In this document: one piece after another, positions 6,710 through 11,036 of the stretch | Layout: each line of letters begins with the position of its first letter | Position numbering within the stretch: position 1 is the first letter of the stretch | NCBI GenBank assembly: GCA_017964325.1 | Contig: JAGCSE010000051.1 | Span: forward strand, 1-11,036 | DNA from: Victivallales bacterium | GTDB taxonomy: Bacteria > Verrucomicrobiota > Lentisphaeria > Oligosphaerales > Oligosphaeraceae | Direction of reading: 5' to 3' | DNA length: 11,036 nt | Position numbers and translations under genes: made by a program | The notes under the pieces: generated by a model | Seen by the model: the letters and a program-made list of their open reading frames with translations, nothing else | Databases searched by the model: none | What the model was told of the DNA's origin: nothing

Positions 6710-7984
6710 ATGGAAAAATACGACATTTTGGTTGCAGGCGCGGGAAGCGCGGGGCTTTGTGCGGCGTTGCAGGCGTCATACGTGCTTGGCGGAAAACGCG
6801 TTTGCCTGGTGGAGAAGAACGGGATGTGCGGCGGCACGACAACGGTCGGCGGCGTGAATTTCCCCGGCATTTTCCATGTATGGGGCAGACAGGTCATCGC
6901 CGGAATCGGCTGGGAACTTGTCGAACAGACCCGTCGCGAAAGCGGAAAACCTTTACCGGATCATCTTTATGAATATCCAATGGTTCATCGCCATCCGGAA
7001 TTCCAGATTTCCATTGACGCGGTGGTGTTCGCTTGTCTTGCGGACGAACGGTTGAAGGCGGCGGAAACGGTTGTGAAATTCCATACAATGATCGGCGCCG
7101 TGCGCGAATGCGGCGACGGCCATCTGGTGACGCTGTGCGGGAAGGATGGATTGTACGATGTCGCGGCGAAGGTGCTCATCGACTGCACGGGCGATGCGAA
7201 TCTCTCGAAACTGGCCGGAGCGAAACTGAACGTCATGGACGAATGCCAGCCTGGCACATTCTCCTGCTATGCAATGGGATATGATTACGAATCGTTGGAT
7301 ATGGAGGAACTCCAGAAGAATTTTGAAAAGGCGGTTGAAGCGGGCGAAGTGGAGTATGACGATCTCGGCTGGAACAGAGCTTTCACGCCGGCGTTTTTGA
7401 AGAAGCACGGGCATAATTCGAACCATATCACTGGCATCAATGCGGCGGATTCCGCCGGCCGGACGCGCATGGAGATGGCCGGACGCGCCTCCTTGATGCG
7501 GTTGTTCCGTTTCCTGAAAAAGCAGAAAGGCTTTGAAAATCTGGAGTTCAAATTGGCCGCGTCAGAGTGCGGCGTACGCGAAACACGTACGGTTCAAGGA
7601 CTTCAGACCATCACCGTCGATGACTATGTCGCCGGTCGCGTTTTCGACAACGCCGTCTGCTATTCCTATTATCCAGTCGATTTGCATGACGCAAAACAGG
7701 GGCTGGTCAACCGGAAAATCCAGCCTGGACACGTCCCGACTGTGCCTCTTGGAGCGTTGATTCCAAAAGGTTTGTCGAATTTCATGGTGGCGGGGCGCAT
7801 CCTTTCGTCCGACCGCTTGGCGAATTCCGCCTTGCGCATTCAGGCGACCTGCATGGCGACGGGGCAGGCTGTTGGCGCCGCCGCCGCGTTGGCCATCAAG
7901 CAGAATTGCGAGCCTGCTGACGTGGATTTGGATGAACTGCGGCGCATTCTGCAGGAGAATCACGCAATTGTGCCAAAAATCTAG
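6710..7984 (+). CDS. FAD-dependent oxidoreductase (FAD_oxidored family)
   Basis: A 424-residue flavoprotein with an N-terminal Rossmann motif DILVAGAGSAGLCAAL (5-20), the acidic end of strand two at VCLVEKN (31-37), and a Gly/Cys/Thr-rich GMCGGTTTVGGVN (38-50) typical of FAD_oxidored proteins. The second FAD contact VLIDCTGDANLSKLAG is at 155-170. GVRETRTVQG (288-297) and the C-terminal FMVAGRILSSDRLANSALRI (358-377) with MATGQAVGAAAALA complete the FAD site. There is no signal peptide or Tat motif, so it is cytosolic. The substrate is unknown; relatives are often found in sugar or polysaccharide loci. The start is ATG 6710 with AAAGGG (6693-6698) at a long 11-nt spacing; the upstream ATG at 6700 is blocked by TGA. 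The stop TAG lies within the first unit of the 9-bp CTAG repeat and is preceded by an A5 run (7975-7979). Confidence 0.9.
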   Translation: MEKYDILVAGAGSAGLCAALQASYVLGGKRVCLVEKNGMCGGTTTVGGVNFPGIFHVWGRQVIAGIGWELVEQTRRESGKPLPDHLYEYPMVHRHPEFQISIDAVVFACLADERLKAAETVVKFHTMIGAVRECGDGHLVTLCGKDGLYDVAAKVLIDCTGDANLSKLAGAKLNVMDECQPGTFSCYAMGYDYESLDMEELQKNFEKAVEAGEVEYDDLGWNRAFTPAFLKKHGHNSNHITGINAADSAGRTRMEMAGRASLMRLFRFLKKQKGFENLEFKLAASECGVRETRTVQGLQTITVDDYVAGRVFDNAVCYSYYPVDLHDAKQGLVNRKIQPGHVPTVPLGALIPKGLSNFMVAGRILSSDRLANSALRIQATCMATGQAVGAAAALAIKQNCEPADVDLDELRRILQENHAIVPKI

Positions 7985-8151
7985 AAGCCCTAGAAGCTCT
8001 AGAAGCTCTAGAGGCTCTAGAAGCTCTAGATGATCTAGAGACGCTGGAGGCGCTAGAGGCGCTAGAAGCTCTAGAGGCGCTAGATGATCTAGAGACGCTA
8101 GAGGCGCTAGATGATCTAGAGGCGCTAGAAGCCCTAGAAATTCTAGACTAT
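7981..8151. repeat. 19-unit 9-bp CTAGARGCN tandem array filling a convergent intergenic region
   Basis: Nineteen consecutive 9-bp units in perfect register, 18 starting CTAG and one CTGG (8044-8052). Main variants are CTAGAAGCT, CTAGAGGCG, CTAGAAGCC, CTAGATGAT and CTAGAGACG. A higher-order block (CTAGATGAT, CTAGAGACG, CTRGAGGCG) recurs 54 bp apart at 8026-8052 and 8080-8106, showing block duplication. The array overlaps the TAG stop of the FAD oxidoreductase at one end and the last base of the TAA stop of the propeller gene at the other. In the frame starting at 7981 it reads Leu-Glu-Ala/Leu-Asp-Asp/Leu-Glu-Thr units to TAA at 8152-8154, with no start codon. Not a CRISPR: units are too short and there are no spacers. 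Confidence 0.97.
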
Positions 8152-8930
8152 TAATCCTTTTTCACCACAATGGCCTTTTTCTCCGCATCGAAGGTGGCGG
8201 TCACGATGGAGCCGGTCCAGATTTTCTTCTTCGGATTGTCTTCCACCGAAGTGCTTTTCGTCCGACCGACAAGAATGGTGCCATCCTTCAGCTGGGTCAT
8301 GCCGACGGCGACGCTGGGGCCTTGCGGGCGGGCGATGATGACGAAATTGTCGTCGCAGAGGACGTTGGCGGGCTTGTCATAGACGCCATACCACCAGTAG
8401 CCGCACATGCGTTTGATCGTCTGGATGCCGGCACTTGTAAAGCCTGGGCTGTCATGGCGTTTCACGAATTCAAGGTCTTCCGTGAATTCGAGGATGATGT
8501 TGCCTGGGGCACCGTCGGGCAGGCCGCCTGTCAACCAGATGTGCCCTTTCCAGGCGGCCATGCCGCCCGCGCCATGTTCGTATTGCGGTGTGGCGACTTC
8601 CTTGATAAACTCCAGCGTTTCAGCGTCATAGACATGGATGAAATCCTTCGACTTGCCCTTCGGCTTGTTGAAGGCGCCTTTGTTGACGGGCACGTAGAGC
8701 TTGCCGTTGAGCAGGCATGGATCGCCGCTGTGGCTGGTGGCTTTAACCTTCTTGACGATTTTGCCGTCCATATCCGTCTTTACTATAGTATTTGTAAAAG
8801 ACCAGTAGATGAACTGTCCGTCGGAGTCGATGCCCTGCAGATGGCCCGTGTAGGTGCCTTCGCAATTGATGGTCTTGGCGGCGAGAACGGCGGAAACGCA
8901 AATCAACGCAGTCAGTAAGAATTTCTTCAT
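8151..8930 (-). CDS. Secreted beta-propeller-like protein of unknown function
   Basis: A 259-residue protein with a clear Sec signal peptide (MKKFLLTALICVSAVLA, cleavage probably after Ala17 or Ala18). The mature part has repeated strand-rich blocks of propeller type: QFIYWSFTNTIVKTDMDGKI (39-58), DFIHVYDAETLEFIKEV (96-112), NIILEFTEDLEFVKRHD (144-160) and KDGTILVGRTKS (216-227). HSGDPCLLNGKLYVPVN (67-83), HGAGG (119-123), TGGLPDG (134-140) and AGIQT (167-171) resemble a family I recall from PVC-group genomes, but I cannot name it. No catalytic residues stand out. It is translated 3 nt after the epimerase stop (GGAG 9 nt before ATG), so the two are one operon; a periplasmic sensor or sugar/lactone-related role is possible but unproven. 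Confidence 0.85.
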   Translation of the reverse strand: MKKFLLTALICVSAVLAAKTINCEGTYTGHLQGIDSDGQFIYWSFTNTIVKTDMDGKIVKKVKATSHSGDPCLLNGKLYVPVNKGAFNKPKGKSKDFIHVYDAETLEFIKEVATPQYEHGAGGMAAWKGHIWLTGGLPDGAPGNIILEFTEDLEFVKRHDSPGFTSAGIQTIKRMCGYWWYGVYDKPANVLCDDNFVIIARPQGPSVAVGMTQLKDGTILVGRTKSTSVEDNPKKKIWTGSIVTATFDAEKKAIVVKKD

Positions 8931-8933
8931 CTC

Positions 8934-9716
8934 TCACATCTCCAATATCTTATCCATGTCTTCACTGATGCTCTTGCAGCAATCGTATGCGGTGCTGCCG
9001 ACGCCGCGGAGCTCGGCTGTCAGGACGTCGTCGTAGCCGATGTCGCGGATGGCCTTCATGACGGCCGGCCAGTCGATGGTGCCGCTGAGCAGGTCCGGCG
9101 TGGACGTGCGTGTCTTGGCGCTGTAGCCTTTGACGTGCATTTTCTTGATGCGGCTGCCGAGTGTGAGAATCCAATGTTCAGGATAACCGTAGGGGATGAC
9201 GTTGCCGACATCGAAATAGGCGGCGACGTATGGCGACGCGAAATCATCGATGTACCGCGCCATTTCCGGTGGGCTGAGGAGGATTTTGTTGCCGACGTCT
9301 TCAATCGCCATGTAGATTTTGTTCTTTTCGAATTCGAGCACGATGGTCTTCAGTTCCGCCTGCGAACGCGTCCATGCGTCTTCGAAGCGGACTTGCGGCG
9401 TGACGACGGCAGGAACGATGAGCACCGTGTCCGCACCGACGGCCAGCGCGGTGTCCAGCGACTGCTTCAGGCAGGCCATGCCTTTTGCGCGGGCCTCCGG
9501 ATCGGGGGAGGAGAATGGGGCTCCCCAGTGGTCGGAGTTCATGATGGATGGGATGCGGACACCTGTGTTTTCGGCGGCCCGTTTGAAGTAGGCACGTTCT
9601 TCTGGAGTCCTAAGTGTCGGAATTTCAACGCAATCGAATCCAAGTGTGCGTGCCCAGGAGAATTTGTCCTCCGGCTTTTCGCCGGGCAGGAAGCTGTAGT
9701 AGATGCCTTTTTGCAT
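8934..9716 (-). CDS. Sugar phosphate isomerase/epimerase (AP_endonuc_2 TIM barrel)
   Basis: A 260-residue xylose-isomerase-like TIM barrel that probably epimerises or isomerises a sugar or cyclitol using a divalent metal. The four expected metal ligands are visible: Glu139 in YMAIEDVGN, Asp169 in AYFDVGNV, His194 in IKKMHVKGYS and Glu235 in LTAELRGVG. The barrel begins GIYYSFLPGEK with FDCVEI (28-32) as an early strand. There is no signal peptide. The start is ATG at 9714-9716, with AAAGG 8 nt upstream on the - strand; the frame stays open 42 codons further, but that stretch is hydrophobic, lacks family similarity and runs through the promoter. It is the first gene of an operon with the secreted propeller-like protein. 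The substrate cannot be assigned. Confidence 0.9.
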   Translation of the reverse strand: MQKGIYYSFLPGEKPEDKFSWARTLGFDCVEIPTLRTPEERAYFKRAAENTGVRIPSIMNSDHWGAPFSSPDPEARAKGMACLKQSLDTALAVGADTVLIVPAVVTPQVRFEDAWTRSQAELKTIVLEFEKNKIYMAIEDVGNKILLSPPEMARYIDDFASPYVAAYFDVGNVIPYGYPEHWILTLGSRIKKMHVKGYSAKTRTSTPDLLSGTIDWPAVMKAIRDIGYDDVLTAELRGVGSTAYDCCKSISEDMDKILEM

Positions 9717-9743
9717 GATCGTTGCCTTTGTTTGGGATGTGCT

Positions 9744-9776
9744 ATTATAATAAGGAATAAACATGAAAAGATACAA
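9744..9776 (-). promoter_or_regulatory. Candidate promoter of the epimerase-propeller operon
   Basis: On the - strand a perfect -10 TATAAT lies at 9749-9744, overlapping TATTAT at 9752-9747. TTGTAT at 9776-9771 is a weak -35, 18 nt from TATTAT. The start codon follows about 27 nt after the -10. Confidence 0.4.
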
Positions 9777-9781
9777 TGGCA

Positions 9782-9838
9782 AAAGGCCTGCGTCAAGGCG
9801 GCAGAATGGAAAATGGAGGCCTTTGAGGGAGCTTTTTT
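9782..9838 (+). repeat. Inverted repeat AAAGGCCT/AGGCCTTT followed by a T run
   Basis: An 8-bp stem (9782-9789 with 9817-9824) encloses 27 nt and is followed 8 nt later by TTTTTT (9833-9838). It has terminator features on the + strand, but no + strand gene ends here. It could block transcription into the tRNA or belong to a small RNA; I cannot decide. Confidence 0.35.
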
Positions 9839-9860
9839 GCATTTTTTTTATGCTTGTCGT

Positions 9861-9891
9861 TTGACAATGGGAAAAAATGGTTTAATTTATT
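9861..9891 (+). promoter_or_regulatory. tRNA promoter
   Basis: A consensus -35 TTGACA (9861-9866) is followed by TAATTT (9883-9888, 16-nt spacer) or TTTATT (9886-9891, 19-nt spacer). Either would start transcription a few bases before the tRNA at 9904. The -35 is strong, the -10 weak. Confidence 0.6.
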
Positions 9892-9903
9892 GATGTTTTC
9901 ACT

Positions 9904-9979
9904 GGCGGGTTAGCTCAGTTGGTAGAGCAGTGGAATCATAATCCACGTGTCATTGGTTCGAGCCCGATACCCGCTACCA
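9904..9979 (+). tRNA. tRNA-Met (CAU anticodon), elongator type
   Basis: A complete 76-nt cloverleaf with encoded CCA. The acceptor stem pairs 9904-9910 with 9969-9975, including a G-U first pair. D stem is GCTC/GAGC (9913-9916, 9925-9928). Anticodon stem GTGGA/TCCAC holds loop ATCATAA with CAT at 9937-9939. T stem ATTGG/CCGAT holds TTCGAGC; discriminator is A9976. It lacks the three consecutive G-C pairs in the anticodon stem and the 1-72 mismatch of bacterial initiators, so it is not tRNA-fMet. A tRNA-Ile with lysidine-modified CAU is the main alternative and cannot be excluded by eye. Confidence 0.93.
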
Positions 9980-9986
9980 TTTTCAG

Positions 9987-10018
9987 CCTCTCAAGTCCGA
10001 CGATTTGAGAGGTTTTTT
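9987..10018 (+). terminator. Intrinsic terminator after the tRNA
   Basis: CCTCTCAA (9987-9994) pairs with TTGAGAGG (10005-10012) over a 10-nt loop, immediately followed by six T (10013-10018). It is the clearest terminator in the window. Only 32 nt remain before the PIG-L start codon. Confidence 0.92.
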
Positions 10019-10050
10019 CGTATGTGGCATGCATCAAAGGAGTTGGAGCC

Positions 10051-10833
10051 ATGGCAAAACAGAAGCGAATCATCTTTTTCGGGGCCCATCCCGATGATTG
10101 CGAACTGCGTTTCGGCGGGACAGCGCTGCGGTTGACACAGGCGGGGCATCTGGTCAAATTCGTGTCCTGCTGCAACGGCGACAAAGGACATCAGAGCATG
10201 ACGCCCGAAGGGCTGGCGGCGCGCCGCTACGCGGAAGCCCAGAAATCGAAGGAAATCGCAGGACTCGCTGAATACCAGATACTTGATATTCCCGACTGCG
10301 AACTTGTCGCATCTCTTGAGAACCGTCATCGCATCATCCGCATCATTCGTGCGTTCAAGCCGGACGTCGTCATTTCACATCGTACATGCGACTACCATGC
10401 CGACCATCGAGCGGCCGGCCAGCTCGTGCAGGATGCCGCCTATCTCGTGAAGGTTCCGCTGTGCTGCCCTGATACGCCGATTCCAGACGAAAATCCCGTA
10501 TTCGCATGTTGTTACGATGGTTTCACGGATCCACGCCCCTTCCGGGCGGATGCCGTGATTCCCATCGATGACGTCTTGGAAAAGAAGTTGCAGATGATGG
10601 ACTGCCATGTATCGCAGTTCTATGAATGGCTGCCGTGGGACAAGGGATACAAAGATTTCGACATCAACAAGATAGACAAACGCAAGTGGCTCATGGACAA
10701 TTGGATTGTGCCGCGCAATGGCAAGATCGCCAAAACGGCGGGCATCAGTGCGCAATATGCGGAAGCCTTCGAACTGACGCCGTATGGCCGCCAAGTCTCC
10801 TTGGAGGAGTTCAGCGCATTGCTGAATCCGTGA
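10051..10833 (+). CDS. PIG-L family (LmbE-like) N-acetylglucosaminyl deacetylase
   Basis: A 260-residue zinc-dependent deacetylase of the PIG-L/LmbE family, which removes acetyl groups from GlcNAc-containing small molecules or glycolipids. The zinc motif AHPDD is at 12-16 (His13, Asp16) and the third ligand region SHRTCDYHADHRAAGQ at 109-124 provides His119; CNGDKGHQ (41-48) is a further family block. There is no signal peptide. The start chosen is ATG 10051 with AAGGAG at 10037-10042, 8 nt away; the frame is open 9 codons further up but that stretch contains the binding site itself. It lies 32 nt after the tRNA terminator, so its promoter is unclear. No terminator is visible after its TGA. 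The substrate is not predictable. Confidence 0.93.
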   Translation: MAKQKRIIFFGAHPDDCELRFGGTALRLTQAGHLVKFVSCCNGDKGHQSMTPEGLAARRYAEAQKSKEIAGLAEYQILDIPDCELVASLENRHRIIRIIRAFKPDVVISHRTCDYHADHRAAGQLVQDAAYLVKVPLCCPDTPIPDENPVFACCYDGFTDPRPFRADAVIPIDDVLEKKLQMMDCHVSQFYEWLPWDKGYKDFDINKIDKRKWLMDNWIVPRNGKIAKTAGISAQYAEAFELTPYGRQVSLEEFSALLNP

Positions 10834-10862
10834 ACCGCTTCCAAGAAAAATGAAAAAAATAT

Positions 10863-10890
10863 TTGACTATCGCTTGCACAGTCATATATT
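10863..10890 (+). promoter_or_regulatory. Strong sigma-70-type promoter reading out of the window
   Basis: TTGACT (10863-10868) and TATATT (10885-10890), each 5 of 6 to consensus, are separated by 16 nt. Transcription would begin near 10897 and produce at least 140 nt of leader before the window ends. Confidence 0.65.
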
Positions 10891-11036
10891 AATTGATGAT
10901 TTGTTGTGATTATTGAGTCGATTGATTTCTGAAAACAGTTGAGAAAGGCATGAAAAAATATCTCCAAAACAGTTTACAACCTGCTTCGACAGGTTTTGCA
11001 TGCCTTTTCAACACAATGAGTTGTGAAGGAGAAATC
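10891..11036 (+). other. Structured 5' leader of a gene beyond the window
   Basis: Three pairings are visible. AAAGGCATG (10944-10952) matches CATGCCTTT (10999-11007) and can extend through an A4/T4 helix with one bulge. Inside it AACCTG/CAGGTT (10978-10983, 10990-10995) forms a compact hairpin followed by TTTT. CACAA/TTGTG (11012-11016, 11021-11025) with a 4-nt loop sits directly before AAGGAG (11026-11031), a ribosome binding site whose start codon should fall just past 11036. I do not recognise a known riboswitch class. The element could instead lie in the 5' part of a coding region (see the open frame from 10950). Confidence 0.4.
10950..11036 (+). CDS. Possible 5' end of a coding region open at the window edge
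   Basis: From ATG 10950 the frame is open for 29 codons to the window edge, starting MKKYLQNSLQPASTG. A purine-rich GAGAAAGG precedes it but is very close to the ATG. The better-spaced AAGGAG at 11026-11031 points to a start just past the window, in which case this stretch is leader. I do not recognise the residues. Confidence 0.22.
   Translation, partial: MKKYLQNSLQPASTGFACLFNTMSCEGEI

Noticed and set aside
6642..6857. 71-codon + strand frame overlapping the FAD oxidoreductase start
   Set aside because: No ribosome binding site and it overlaps the conserved FAD motif in another frame.
7981..8151. CRISPR array
   Set aside because: Units are 9 bp, contiguous and without spacers; no cas genes are nearby.
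8322..8918. 198-codon + strand frame opposite the propeller gene
   Set aside because: Shadow of a gene supported by a signal peptide, ribosome binding site and operon spacing; no such support for the + frame.
9717..9842. 42-codon N-terminal extension of the epimerase, which looks like a hydrophobic segment
   Set aside because: The family starts at GIYYSF; ATG 9716 has a ribosome binding site and the extension overlaps the TATAAT box.
9135..9893. 252-codon + strand frame opposite the epimerase
   Set aside because: Antisense to a TIM barrel with all four metal ligands; the frame also runs through a promoter and hairpin region.
9904..9979. Initiator tRNA-fMet
   Set aside because: The anticodon stem is GTGGA, without three consecutive G-C pairs by the loop, and the 1-72 position is a G-U pair, not a mismatch.
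10024..10050. 9-codon N-terminal extension of the PIG-L protein
   Set aside because: It contains AAGGAG, which is correctly spaced for ATG 10051, and PIG-L proteins begin shortly before AHPDD.
9904..10833. Integrative element attached at the tRNA
   Set aside because: No integrase, no repeat of the tRNA 3' end elsewhere in the window, and the next gene is an ordinary metabolic gene.

Overview
The window looks like chromosomal DNA of a Gram-negative-type bacterium, most plausibly a gut or animal-associated member of the PVC group (Lentisphaeria/Victivallales-like). That placement rests on gene content recalled from such genomes (a sugar-acid type Ldh_2 dehydrogenase, an FAD_oxidored-family protein, an AP_endonuc_2-type sugar epimerase paired with a secreted propeller-like protein, a PIG-L deacetylase) and not on a marker gene, so it is tentative. 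Coding density is high and nothing looks like a phage, transposon or genomic island.

Layout, left to right. (1) The last 17 codons of an unidentified + strand gene, a heptamer repeat and a hairpin. (2) A malate/L-lactate dehydrogenase family gene (186-1298), a strong hairpin, then a DUF445 membrane protein (1378-2706) and ettA, the ABC-F translation factor (2778-4424), all on +. (3) Facing them on - is a coupled uppS-dxr pair (6430 down to 4599): undecaprenyl diphosphate synthase and DXP reductoisomerase, two steps of isoprenoid/peptidoglycan lipid-carrier synthesis sharing an ATGA overlap. (4) After a 279-bp divergent spacer, an FAD-dependent oxidoreductase on + (6710-7984). (5) Facing it on - is a two-gene unit: a sugar epimerase/isomerase (9716 down to 8934) followed 3 nt later by a secreted propeller-like protein (8930 down to 8151). 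(6) A tRNA with CAU anticodon (9904-9979) with a consensus -35 and a textbook terminator, a PIG-L deacetylase (10051-10833), and finally a strong promoter with a structured leader leading out of the window.

The feature that ordinary annotation does not explain is the repeat DNA at gene 3' ends. Short tandem arrays with 7- or 9-bp units begin at, or within a few bases of, the stop codons of six genes: AGCYNAA-type heptamers (61-102, 2700-2720, degenerate at 4477-4511), ATTCACA x5 (4424-4458), TAACAAT x3 read on the - strand (4581-4601), and a 9-bp CTAGARGCN family present as 3.5 units at 4535-4566 and as 19 units in perfect register at 7981-8151. The 9-bp arrays fill or share both convergent intergenic regions. 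In both, one frame reads (Leu-Glu-Ala)n to a TAA, and differences between units fall largely at third codon positions. That frame is in phase with dxr beyond its stop and is the -1 frame of the FAD oxidoreductase, entered at an A5 run just before its stop. This is the best candidate in the window for something undescribed; whether it is a mobile repeat family, a terminator substitute or a source of C-terminal extensions cannot be settled from one window.
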